Assembly: GCA_024867545.1 (NCBI GenBank)
Contig: JANFNE010000075.1
Span: forward strand, 186,001 to 250,000
Direction of reading: 5' to 3'
Source: Phytopythium helicoides
Taxonomy: Eukaryota > Oomycota > Peronosporomycetes > Pythiales > Pythiaceae
DNA length: 64,000 nucleotides
Position numbers and translations under genes: made by a program. Shown in pieces: positions 10,513 to 21,137 of the stretch. Every line of letters begins with the position of its first letter. Positions within the stretch are counted from its first letter, which is position 1. The notes under the pieces are model-generated. The model saw only the letters and a list, made by a program, of their open reading frames with translations. It did not search any database and had not been told where the DNA came from.

Positions 10513-11022
10513 CTACACGTTGTGATACACGCTTGCTTCTGGTGGCGTGCCTGGACTCTGGAGCGCCTGCCAGCGTCTTTGACGATGCACCGCAATGGCT
10601 GCGCCAATGCACATCACCCCAGCGACTGCAGCAACAGACAGCGCTATGACTCGAGAACCTTCACTTGAGTCGTCGCCTTCCTCTCGGTCTTGTGCATGCG
10701 CCATCGAGGTGTTCAGAGTTACCGTACTGTCGGCATCTACGGAGGAGCTGCGTGGCTGGAGACTTCCTATGATCTCCTGCTTGTCAGCCGACGACATGTC
10801 TGAGCTTTCAAAGTTGGTATCGTGTACTGGTGGCGGCGCTGGCGTGGCTTCGTTGACAAAGGCGCCACTTGCTTGAATGGAGTTAGCGAATGGTTGAACA
10901 AACGCCGCATCGGCATTTCCGCCCAATCTCCTCTCAATGCCGCTCACTGCTGGTATTGATAGCGCTACTGCAATGATGCAGAAAAGACTGATCACAGTTC
11001 TGGGTCGGAGTTGCGTCGCCAT
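10513..11022 (-). CDS. Small secreted type I membrane protein, unknown function
   Basis: 169 aa from the ATG at 11022; the frame is open upstream to 11145 but the hydrophobic start supports this Met. Residues 1-28 form a signal peptide (TVISLFCIIAVALSIPAVSG). A low-complexity Ser/Asp/Pro ectodomain follows, then one membrane span (VIALSVAAVAGVMCIGAAIA) at ~125-145, a basic stop-transfer HRQRR, and a short tail ending SVYHNV. No known domain recognised. The span and tail resemble those of the large mucin-like protein at 38656-42546 (HRRQ... SVYTN). Probably a plasma-membrane protein. Confidence 0.7.
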   Translation of the reverse strand: MATQLRPRTVISLFCIIAVALSIPAVSGIERRLGGNADAAFVQPFANSIQASGAFVNEATPAPPPVHDTNFESSDMSSADKQEIIGSLQPRSSSVDADSTVTLNTSMAHAQDREEGDDSSEGSRVIALSVAAVAGVMCIGAAIAVHRQRRWQALQSPGTPPEASVYHNV

Positions 11023-11513
11023 GCTGCTGCTGTGGACTGGCGTGGTAGTCTCGCTGCAAATTCTCAAGTGACGAAGCGACCTGCGCAGGAAACGCCATTG
11101 AAGCTGGTAATTGACGTGGGGCCGATCCAATGTTGGCAAACACACCGCATCTCTTGTTGGTTGCCAGACGCCCTACTCAGTTTCGGGGCGAAAAGTATCC
11201 GGACTACCACTAGGCACTTTCGTACCTCTGTAGAAAAGAGCATGCATTCGTACTGGCCTTTTACTGCTAGATTACTGTGAAAACCTATCAAATACATACT
11301 AGAGTATTCGAGCGCCAGCTGCTTGCATCCGATCGGTGTGGTCATCCGTGTTGACCGATTGTTGGATTCGTCACCGCTGTATTGCAGGTGCTTGCAGTTT
11401 TGCGCGTGTTCAAGCAAGGACCAGGTTGGTGAACAGATACTGGATGGTGTTTGGGCCTGAATGATTGGTGATCGCTTCCCTTGGTTCTGTGTCATGCTCG
11501 CGTGCCTGGATGC
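11023..11513. other. Intergenic, 0.49 kb
   Basis: Lies between two minus-strand genes. It should contain the promoter of the small membrane protein. No motif stood out. Confidence 0.4.
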
Positions 11514-14105
11514 TCAGGCATAGACCTGAAGAGTTTCCTCAATCGGGAGCCGGCACATGGGGCACTTATCCACTTCCTCACGCAGCGAGCACGAGGCGCA
11601 CATGCAAAGGTGGCGGCAGGGCAAGCACAAGATGGACTTTTCGCTTGCGAGGCAGATCACGCATAGCTTCAGTTCTTGCTGCTCCTCGACCTTCCGATCA
11701 AGCTTCTTCTGCAACTCAGCAGCCTTCTCCTCCCTGACAGATCGAACTCGCGCAAGTATCTCCTCAAGTGCGCGCTCCCACTGCTTCAGATCGTCCATGG
11801 ATGCTCTCTCTAGTCGTGCGTCGTTCAACACAGCATCCCACTCGATAATGTTGGAATTTGCCGACCTTGACAAAGAAGATCGCACTTGGGTCACCTGCTC
11901 GACGTGTCGAGCCCAGTTTTCTTGCTGATGGTGATGGAGTTGGCGATCAGTTCCGCTCGCACTTACCACGGAATACATCGCCTCTGCACTCTTCAAACGC
12001 TTTCGTAACAGCACGAGCTCCTTGAGCAACGAATCGTGATGCCTCTCAGTCGATTCGGCGCCTTGAAGCTGGTTCTGGAGCAAATCATTTTCGAACATGA
12101 GTCCATCTCGGTCCCGCTCAACGCGATCAATAAGCAGATGCAGTTTTTGGTTGTTGTGGCCCAACTGGACAATCCGTCTACGCGCGACAGCTATTTGCTC
12201 TTGCATCTCACGGTTCTGCGCCACAAGCTCCGAGCAGTAAGCACGCCACGGCTTGTCGGATTCCTCGCAGAGCTGAAAATCAGCAAAGTCAGCGGCTTGG
12301 TCACTGATTGCCGCGTCAGGTGCGTACAGGACGTTAAATTGGTTGTATGCGTCTTGGTGGTCCTCTTCATAATCGTAGTCTTCCTGTTCGGCCAGCTCAT
12401 CCACGTCTATTGTGCGCTGTCCACTCAATGGCGCTGCATAGTACTCGTGCATCTGCTCACGAAGATCCCTGGTTGGATGAGGGTGGGCCAAATGCAGAAG
12501 CTGATGGCTTGAGATGTGCTGATTATCGTTGTTCAATTCGATACCGGGCCGAGCGAAATCCTGCTGTTCATCAGTCTGGAACTCCAGCACGCTGTCACTA
12601 CTGGAATTGCTATCTAAGTCACTTTCTTCTTCACTTGAAAACGGAAGTTCGTATCCATGGACATAATTTTGATCGGAAACCTCTCGAAGCGGAAACTGTC
12701 TCGGGTCAGAGTGACCAGTTGTAGCCAAATCTGCGCCAAAGAGGTCACCTCCAGTTCCGAGGACTAGATTGGACATTCCAGCAGACAAACGCTCCGCAAG
12801 CTGGTAGAGTCGGACACTCCGCCTCCTGGACATCTCCACTTGAACATCTTCCTCATCCTCATATTCGCTTTCAGGGTCAAGTCTAAGATTGCGGCTGTCC
12901 TCCTGGACATGGCGATCATTAAAGTATCTGCTTCCTTCACGACTTGGAGGAGGTTCACTTGAATTGAGATGCTCTGTCGCTCTACGATGCAGCGGTGTTT
13001 GGTTATTTGGACTGCGCGCACCGTCGGCTCCTGGCGACGGCTTGACTTGGTATTGCCTGAACATGCTAGCACGAATCCTTCCAAAGGCTCCTCTTCCCCA
13101 TGTGAGGCCATCCACAGCCGCCGCACATCGCCTTGCCATGGATGGGTCATCAAACTCGAGAAAAGCATAACCCTTTGTTCTACCCGTCGAAGTCACAGAT
13201 GGAATCACTACCTGGATCGGGTCGCCAATCATGCAGAACAAATTGCATGACAGGAGCTCCATCAGCTCTTCGCTACGATCGAGCGGCATTTTCGGGAGGT
13301 TAATGAGCACGCATACGCTGTCAAAACACGTTCCATGCCGGGCATTGCCAAATTCGAACTGGGCCATGTCGAACACTGGCCATTTGAATGGCAGAGAACC
13401 GAGCCGTCCACTTTGAGCATGATGTCCGGTATCGTTTGGCAGAATCCCCTCAAATGCTGGAGACCACGTCGGCGGCTCAGAAACTGCTGTGCCTTCCAGG
13501 ACATCCAAGTGCGCGTCACAGATCATTTTAACGAGCAAGAGGAAGATGTCGACGTAGGCCAGCTCGCAATCCCCGTCAAAGTGCTCAATCTCCAGCACGC
13601 CGGCGTCCAAAGCCGCGTTCACGAGCGCGGGGCGGAAGCCTAGGCGCATCAGGTTGGATGTGATGCCTCCCCTAATGGCCTCTGCTTTGGACACGTTCAA
13701 GTCCCTGGCAGACCCGTCTCCGCCGCGGAGCTCTTCTTCGCGCTCGCTCTCCTCCTCGTCCTCTGCGTGCTCCTCCTCCGTCTCTGACGCACTGCGAGCG
13801 CTGCCGAACTCGTCGCTGTCGTCGTCCGACACTAGGCCATCCGCGCGGAGCTCTCCCGGCTCTGCTGGCTCGCCGCCGCCCTCCTGGAGCGCCGCATCGC
13901 CGCTCGTGTCGCTCTCCGTCGCCTCCGAGCCGCACGCCAACGCCTCCAGCCCTCCCGACTCGCCCTCCGCCGCCTGCGACTCCGCCGAAAGCGCCGCCGC
14001 CGCCCCCAGCGCGCTCTTGAGCTCCCGCCGCAGCCGCAGCGCGCGCTTGAGCCGGGCGCCGCCCTGCGCCTCGCCGCGCGCTTCGCTCTGGTTGCCGCCG
14101 TCCAT
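11514..14105 (-). CDS. RRM + coiled-coil + C-terminal RING-finger protein
   Basis: 863 aa from the ATG at 14105 (MDGGNQSEA), no intron needed. Residues 1-140 are acidic and Ala-rich. About 255-345 is an RRM of the eIF3b type: VLINLPKMPLDRSEEL as RNP2-like strand and GRTKGYAFLEFDDP as RNP1-like strand. The middle is Ser/Asp/Glu-rich. A heptad-rich coiled coil covers ~600-720, and a second helix leads into a C3HC4 RING at ~815-855 (CVICLA, PCRHLCMCASC, CPMC). The RING is of the C-terminal class seen in ubiquitin ligases. An RNA-binding E3 ligase is the reasonable reading. I do not recognise a named orthologue. Confidence 0.8.
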   Translation of the reverse strand: MDGGNQSEARGEAQGGARLKRALRLRRELKSALGAAAALSAESQAAEGESGGLEALACGSEATESDTSGDAALQEGGGEPAEPGELRADGLVSDDDSDEFGSARSASETEEEHAEDEEESEREEELRGGDGSARDLNVSKAEAIRGGITSNLMRLGFRPALVNAALDAGVLEIEHFDGDCELAYVDIFLLLVKMICDAHLDVLEGTAVSEPPTWSPAFEGILPNDTGHHAQSGRLGSLPFKWPVFDMAQFEFGNARHGTCFDSVCVLINLPKMPLDRSEELMELLSCNLFCMIGDPIQVVIPSVTSTGRTKGYAFLEFDDPSMARRCAAAVDGLTWGRGAFGRIRASMFRQYQVKPSPGADGARSPNNQTPLHRRATEHLNSSEPPPSREGSRYFNDRHVQEDSRNLRLDPESEYEDEEDVQVEMSRRRSVRLYQLAERLSAGMSNLVLGTGGDLFGADLATTGHSDPRQFPLREVSDQNYVHGYELPFSSEEESDLDSNSSSDSVLEFQTDEQQDFARPGIELNNDNQHISSHQLLHLAHPHPTRDLREQMHEYYAAPLSGQRTIDVDELAEQEDYDYEEDHQDAYNQFNVLYAPDAAISDQAADFADFQLCEESDKPWRAYCSELVAQNREMQEQIAVARRRIVQLGHNNQKLHLLIDRVERDRDGLMFENDLLQNQLQGAESTERHHDSLLKELVLLRKRLKSAEAMYSVVSASGTDRQLHHHQQENWARHVEQVTQVRSSLSRSANSNIIEWDAVLNDARLERASMDDLKQWERALEEILARVRSVREEKAAELQKKLDRKVEEQQELKLCVICLASEKSILCLPCRHLCMCASCSLREEVDKCPMCRLPIEETLQVYA

Positions 14106-14859
14106 CGCGGCCGCCTCCGCAGCCAGCGGCGCCTGTCTCGATGGGGGAAACCGCAACGCTTCGTACGTTGAATACCAGGACTACAGGTAATGTCATTATA
14201 TTTTTGGAGGTTGGGGCTTGGATCACTCAGTAGCTGAACTGTTCACTACTTGGGGAAGCCAGCAGAAAGGAGTGATGCCGGCGATAGTATTGAAGCACCA
14301 TTGGGGTTTCTGCGGTGAAGAGTGGATCCCAGGAAGCATTTGCAGTGGCAAGCGCGACTCAACCGCAATCAATCAGCCGTGAAAACTGAGTCTTCACCTG
14401 AAGTCGCCAATTTTCTTTTGTCTGATTACAGAAAAATCCAAGACAACAAGTGAAGACAGGGGAGAAGGAAGACAACGTTGATCCGCCAACCACACATCGT
14501 CGACAAGACAGAGACATTGGTGGCAGCGCCAACGAAGTCTGCGCAGCCCTAAATCGCGTTCTCGTTGCGGCTCCCGTTAGTGCTGCGTCTGGGACTATGA
14601 CAACATTTTCTGTCGTATCCGAGCATTCTCACGGAACACATAACGCGAGCGTGTTGCAGAGGTGCAGTACTCGAGTTCAGCCATGACGCACAAGTGATGG
14701 TGAGCCCCGCAAGCGTGGCACTTTGGCATCATTCGGTACCAAGCACACCTCTGGGTGACGCTCATATGACACTCGGCCGTAAGATGTGAGAGGCCGGGAT
14801 CGTCGGGTTGAAGCGAAAAAAAAAAAAAAAAAGCGGAATGCCTGTGAGGTACTCTGTAG
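14106..14859. other. Intergenic, ~0.75 kb
   Basis: The GC-rich start of the RING gene gives way to AT-richer sequence with an A16 run around 14816-14832. No gene recognised. Confidence 0.4.
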
Positions 14860-15589
14860 CTTGATGGTCGTGACGGCTTACATTCTGCAGTCTGCTTGGT
14901 TTTCTTTTCTTGCTAATAAATTTGCCAGCAATGATAAAGACCCGGACTTCGCGATAAAGGGATGCATCTCACCAGATGATCCATATTATTATCATGCAAA
15001 TCTTGAGACGCCAAACACCACGCAACTCAGCACAGCCTATTAGTGTTCGGCGGCGTTAGTACAGCCAGTTGGGCCACCCAAAGCAGAAATTGCTTTGATA
15101 CAGATGGTGTAACTTCATCGAGTGTTTCGCTTGTGGTGGCCTCACATGTCGACAAAAAAGGAGATGGAGCGCGACATCACCTCTGGAGAGTTACTGCTTT
15201 GTTTCCTGCGAACATTCCACTGCAGTGCAAATACATATGGGCGATCGGTACTACTTTCGCGGCTGCTATCCTACTTGCTGTGATGTACTGGTGAGCCAAT
15301 ACCTCCAAAACGAAGATGCAGCGGTGACAATCAGTGGCACGACATGTATATTTAAACCCCTTGCAATCTATGCGGGGTTTGGCTCGTCTTGTCTAACATG
15401 CATCGTCTTTCAAAAACAGGCATTTGGAAATCGATACTCTATGCTTACTTTTTCGGCCGCTACTCCTGCGATCGACCAAACCCTTGGATCATTCTGGCTG
15501 CGTTGGATGCAGAGTTTGAATTGTATGGACTACGTGCCAGCAAGCCACATGAAGATTTGGAGGAGTTGGTGAGATATATGTACAAATGA
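14860..15589 (+). other. Cryptic AT-richer candidate gene or pseudogene
   Basis: Three plus-strand segments look coding but lie in different frames. One starts near 14891 and includes AWFSFLANKFASND. Another is at ~15200-15294 with a membrane-like stretch, KYIWAIGTTFAAAILLAVMY. The third is at ~15413-15589 and ends NPWIILAALDAEFELYGLR...VRYMYK followed by TGA. Potential splice signals exist between them (GTGAGC at 15292, CAG near 15420), but I could not make the phases agree. Composition is less GC-rich than the neighbours. It may be a short membrane-protein gene with other introns, or a decayed gene. No family recognised. Confidence 0.25.
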
Positions 15590-16515
15590 TGGTTTTCCTG
15601 ATGAGGATCAATGTCAAAAGAAGGTTCCTTATCATCTACTTGGAAGGTAAATCTCGGCGTGAGGTAGTTGGTATGGTGGCAGGCAGTTTGAAGATGAGGA
15701 CGCTAGAATAAAATGAGATGGCGATCGCTGGATGTATGCATGTTTGTGCGTGCGCTATTTAGTGATGCTGTTAGTGATGCTGTATGATGCTTTTCTGTTA
15801 GTAATAAATGGAGCGTGTTCGCTGTTTTCCTCACTTGATGAACTAAGGTGACTCACAGTGTCTGCTTGTAATATGTCAAAGCTCATCCATTGTGGGCTAA
15901 TGTTGGTCGCCCGAACGCTTCTGCATTGTGCAGCACGTCCAGCCACTGCTTCAAGATTGAAGGCGCTCCCTCTATTTTTTAATCTCCTGAGCACTTTGCC
16001 CTCCGAGATCGAATCTCCGAGCCCTCTCGATTTTATAATTGCGAGGATGTTTGAGTGGAGCGACGGCTTTCTCCCGATCCGTCGTAAACTACAGAAATCT
16101 AACGCTCACTCTGGCACTTTCGCGACGTATACTACGCTCCTCAAAGTACGAATCCGAGCCAGCCCTGTGTCAGCGCCTCGGTTATCTTCCCGTCCCCAGT
16201 CGTAGTTTACCGCACGTCCCCGAAGCTTCCCGCCGCCCTTGACTGTCTTGATTGGAAAAACTCACGCGCCGCAGTCGGCAAGCAGCGGGCGACGGCGGCG
16301 ACAGGCGCGAGCGACCACAGCGGTCCCCCCAGGCGCCAGCAGCAGCAGCGGAGGCGACAAGCGCGCGCAGGAAGTTTACGGCCGGCGGGTGCGAGGCGAG
16401 CGTGAGGGCGAGGGCGAGCGTTGGAGGTGCGTTGGGCCGCGCGTTCTGGAAGATTCGACGGCGCTGACCGACGGAGGGGCCGCGGCAGACGGAGAGGATC
16501 GAGCGAGCGGACAAG
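15590..16515. other. Intergenic and XPO1 leader, 0.93 kb
   Basis: AT-rich at 15700-15830, then strongly GC-rich from ~16240 to the XPO1 start, which is probably its promoter and 5' leader. No other gene seen. Confidence 0.4.
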
Positions 16516-19500
16516 ATGGAGGCGGTCGGGCAGAAGCTGCTGGACTTTTCGCAGCCGTTCGACGTGGCGGCGCTGGACCAGGTGGTCGCGTGCATGAACG
16601 ACCCCAAGAGCCCGCACCAGCGCATCGCCAACCAGATCATGGTGGCGCTGCAGGAGCACCAGGACTCGTGGACGCGCGCGTCCGACATTTTGGAAAAGTC
16701 CACGAGCCCGCAGACAAAGTACTTTGGCCTGCAGATCCTCGAGGACGCCATCCGGTACCGGTGGAAGATCCTGCCCAAGGACCAGCGCGAGGGCATCAAG
16801 AGCTACATTGTCGGCAAGCTGCTTGCGGTGCGTGCGCGCGTGACAGGATTGACGATGCGAGAACGCAATGACTCACAGTGGCTGGTGCGCGATAGATGTC
16901 GTCCAACGAGGCGACGCTGCGCCAGGAGCGCGTGTTCATCAACAAGATGGATCTTGTGCTCGTGCAAGTGCTCAAGCACGAGTGGCCGCAGAACTGGCCC
17001 TCGTTCATCTCGGATATTGTTGCGTCCAGCAAGGTGAGCTTGCATTTACAGACTGTGGCTGACTTGTGCAAGGTGAAGTCAGGGCTAACCAGTATCGGTG
17101 ACAGACTTCCGAGATTCTGTGCGAAAACAACATGACGATCCTGAAGCTGCTAAGCGAGGAAATCTTTGACTTCTCCAAGGATCAGCTCACGGAGCAAAAG
17201 ACGAAGACGCTGAAAGAGAGCCTCAACCACGAGTTTACGCAGATCTTTCAGGTGCATAAACATGGTATTTCGCTGCATGGTGACACCGCATCTGACTGAT
17301 TCACCTGCTTGATGCGCATTACACAGCTCTGTGAGTTCGTGCTGAACAAGTCGACGCACGTTCCGCTGCTGACGATCACTCTCCAGACGCTCCTGCGTTT
17401 CCTGAGCTGGATCCCGCTGGGCTTTATCTTCGAGACAGACTTGATCCAGATCTTGGTAACCAAGTTCCTGGCAACTGGCGTCTTCCGCAATGACACGATC
17501 AGCTGCCTGAGCGAGATCGCCATGCTTCGCGATGTGCCTGCGCAGTACGACAACGTCTATGTGCAGCTTTACATGGGCGTGCTGAATGAAGTGGGCAAGA
17601 TCCTTCCGCTTGGCAGTTCGTTCACTCCTATTTGGGAGCAGGATGAGATTTTTGTGCAGCGTCTGAGTATCTTCTTTACGAGCTTCTTCCGCTACCACAT
17701 TCAGGTGATTGAACGTCCGATCCGCGCGCCTGGCGATGAGGCCCACCAGGCCCTTGTGGCAGGCTTGACGTACCTTGTGTCCATTTCGGAGGTTGACGAC
17801 GATGGCATCTTCAAGATCTGTCTCGACTACTGGCACTTCTTCACGAAGGATCTGTACAGTATCGACCAAAACCAGGTCAGCGTGCTGGCTGGCTTCCAGA
17901 ACCAGACGAACAACCGCCGCGAGTTGGTGTCCCTGGTAATGAACCGTGTGCGCCACGTCATGATCTCCAAAATGGTCAAGCCGTCGGAGGTTCTCATTGT
18001 GGAGGATGAGAACGGAGAGATTGTGCGCGAGACGACGAAGGACACGGAGGCTCTGTCGCAGTACAAGACGATGCACGAGACACTTGTGTACCTCACGCAC
18101 TTGAACTACGACGACACGGAGACTATTATGCTCGAGAAGTTGACGGCGCAGGTGGAAGGAACAGAGTGGTCGTGGAACAATCTGAACACGCTTTGCTGGG
18201 CTATCGGCTCTATCTCCGGTGCCATGAGCGAGGAGAACGAGAAGCGCTTCCTTGTTACGGTCATCAAGGATCTGCTTGGGCTGTGCGAAATGAAGCGTGG
18301 CAAGGACAACAAGGCTGTCGTGGCGTCCAATATTATGTACGTAGTGGGTCAGTACCCGCGCTTCCTCCGCGCGCACTGGAAGTTCCTGCGCACTGTCGTA
18401 AACAAGCTGTTCGAGTTCATGCACGAGTTGCATCCGGGTGTGCAGGACATGGCGTGCGATACCTTCCTGAAGATTTCGCAAAAGTGCCGGCGTAAGTTTG
18501 TGGTGATTCAGAGTGGTGAGGTTCGTCCGTTCGTGGAGGAGCTGCTAGAAGAGCTTCCGCGCATCGTCTCGGATCTGGAGACTCACCAAGTTCACACTTT
18601 CTACGAGGCTGTTGCGTCGATGCTCGCTGCTGAGAACGACCCTGGCAGGAAAGAGGTTCTGCTTGGTCGCCTTATGAGCCTGCCGAACGAAGCGTGGAAG
18701 TCGATTATGTCGCAAGCGGCACATGAAGTTACGATTCTGTACGATGCTCGTGGTATCAAGGAGATTATCAAGATTATTCGTACGAATGTGCGCGTGTGCA
18801 AGGCAATTGGTCCCAACGGATTCAACTCGCAGATGGGCTACATCTTCCAGGACTTGATGAACGTGTACGCTGCGTACAGCCAACGGATTTCGCAGCTCGT
18901 CGAGCAGGGTACGTTGATTACCGAGCATGTGCTTGCGTGGCGTTTGCTGTATTTGCGTGCTGACTTGTGATGAATTTGTTCACAGGAGGTGAGATTGCTG
19001 TCAAGTCGTCGGATGTTCGTGCCCTTCGCGGCGCCAAGAAGGAGACGCTGCGGCTTATGGACGCGTTCTTTGAGCATGCCTCGACGGATGATGCCTCGCG
19101 ACAACTGGTTGCAAGCCACTTCCTGCCAAAGCTGCTTGAGACGGTGCTGACGGACTACCAGGCGATGACCCCGACCGCAAGGGAGTCGGAGGCGCTCAGC
19201 CTGCTCGCGACTATTATCAACAAGGAGAAGGGCATTATCGCGCAGACCGTGCCCATGATCCTGGAAGCCGTGTTCGAGTGCACTCTGCAGATGATTACCA
19301 AGAACTTTGAGGACTTCCCGGAGCACCGTGTGAACTTCTTCAAGCTCTTGCAGGCCGTCAACGACTACTGCTTCGAGGCGCTGTTCGCGATCCCCCAGGA
19401 GCACCAGAAGCTCGTGGTGGACTCGATTATCTGGGCATTCAAGCACACGGAGCGCAACGTCGCTGACACTGGTCTGGCAACGTTGTTCGCTCTGTTGCTG

Positions 19501-20037
19501 AACATTCAGGAGAACCCGCAGATCGCGGCGGGCTTTTACCGGTCGTTCTACCTGCTTCTGCTTCAAGATATCCTGGCGGTGCTGACGGACCGCCTGCACA
19601 AGTTCGGCTTCAAGCTACACGCTGCAATTCTGCGTCATATGTTCTCAATCGTCGAGAACAACCAGGTGTCGGTGCCTCTGTGGGAGTCGCTGCCGAGCCC
19701 GCCGGCCATTCCGGCAGGACAGACTAACTCTGCGTTCCTGAAGGATTACGTGGCGAACCTGATCGGCAGCTCGTTCCCGAACCTGTCTCGCTCGCAGGTA
19801 GTCGAGTTCGTGGTCGGGTGCTTTGATATGACGAAGGACCTGCCGACCTTCAAGAAGCACTTGCGCGATTTCCTGGTCAACATCAAGGAGTTTGCAGGCG
19901 AGGACAATGCGGAGCTGTTCCTGGAGGAGAACCTCGCCCGTACGCAGCTGCAGGAGCGGCAGGACATGGCCGCGCGCCTGGCAGTCCCTGGCCTTGTGAA
20001 CCCGAACGAGCGCCCGGACGAGATGGCCGACCTCTGA
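16516..20037 (+). CDS. XPO1: Exportin-1 (CRM1), nuclear export receptor
   Basis: Five exons: 16516-16827, 16896-17033, 17105-17251, 17327-18908, 18986-20037, giving 1,076 aa, the usual size. Near-invariant stretches are plain: [11 protein letters not shown] at the N-terminus, [60 protein letters not shown] and RNVADTG, with a C-terminal [11 protein letters not shown]. It binds leucine-rich export signals together with Ran-GTP and carries cargo out of the nucleus. The groove cysteine equivalent to human Cys528 is present at ~519 ([10 protein letters not shown]), unlike S. cerevisiae, which has Thr. Reading through the last intron adds a false stop at 18970. Confidence 0.96.
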
Positions 20038-20284
20038 TCGCCTCCACGCATTCCTGCGAGGAAGTCACTGAGGGGGTCAGCCAGCTGGCCAACCTGCGCT
20101 TTTGCCTGCTGCTCTATCATCTTGAAGTGCGTTAGCTTACAGAGACAACACGAGACCCACAATCGAACCGTGTGCATGAACATGAAAAAGTCTGTTGTTG
20201 CAATCCTCTTGACCTGTTTGACGCCCATGTCAACGCCACTAGCGCGCGGTAGTGACCATTTCCAGGGCCACCAAGCGCTCCACA

Positions 20285-21129
20285 ATGGTACGCCGCGTCC
20301 TTCCGCTTGGTGCCGCCGCTCGCGCTCACCGCTGGCTGCGCGCAGTCCGTGACGCTACACACGACGCTGGGCGACGTCAAGATCGAGGTCAACTGCGACA
20401 CCGCGCCGCGCTCCGCCGAGGTGCGCAGCGTTTTTCAAAAAGTTGCTAGCCTTTCGCTCCATTCTCCTGACTTTGGGCGACTCGCAGAACTTTTTGGCGC
20501 TGTGCGCTAGCGGCGCGTACGATGGCACCAAGTTCCACCGGTGAGGAGTTTTAGTTGCTGCTGGATTCTGGAGGTTGAGGTGGAGCTGGTGGAGACTGAC
20601 GGGTGGACGAGAGCAGCAACATGAAGGGCTTCATGGTGCAGGGTGGAGACCCGACGGGCACGGGCAAGGGCGGCGCGAGCATCTGGGGCGGCGCCTTCGA
20701 GGACGAGTTCCACCCGCAGAACCGAGTGCGAGCCTGGATATTGGGAATGCACGGAGGAAGTGGAGGTGTTCTGATGGAGGCCTGTGTTTTTTGTTTGTGT
20801 TGTAGCACAACTGCAGAGGGATTGTGTCGATGGCCAACAACGGACCGAACACCAACAAGCAGCAGTTCTTCATCACATACGCCAAGCAGCCGCACCTGAA
20901 CAACGTCTACACAGTGTTTGGCAAGTACGGCCGTGTGATTTACATTGCTTTACGTCGGTTTGAGAAAGAAAATAAATAACAATCTGGTGCTGCTGCTGCC
21001 AGGGTCATCGACGGCTTCGAGACGCTCGACGCCATGGAGAAGACGCCTGTGGACGCCAAGAACCGGCCGCTCAAGGAGATCCTCATCAAGTCCGTTACCA
21101 TCCACGCCAACCCGATAGCCGACATGTGA
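20285..21129 (+). CDS. PPIL3: Peptidyl-prolyl isomerase-like 3 (spliceosomal cyclophilin)
   Basis: Six exons: 20285-20287, 20346-20420, 20488-20540, 20617-20725, 20806-20925, 21003-21129. Exon 1 is the start codon alone (ATG|GTACGC...GCGCAG|TCCGTG), giving the family N-terminus [16 protein letters not shown]. Cyclophilin motifs follow: [48 protein letters not shown] and [13 protein letters not shown]. Product ~162 aa, as in animals and plants. PPIL3 is a small cyclophilin of the spliceosome. All junctions keep phase and all use GT-AG. The first ATG is inferred from phase and conservation; no other upstream ATG gives this N-terminus. Confidence 0.9.
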
Positions 21130-21137
21130 GCTCGCGC

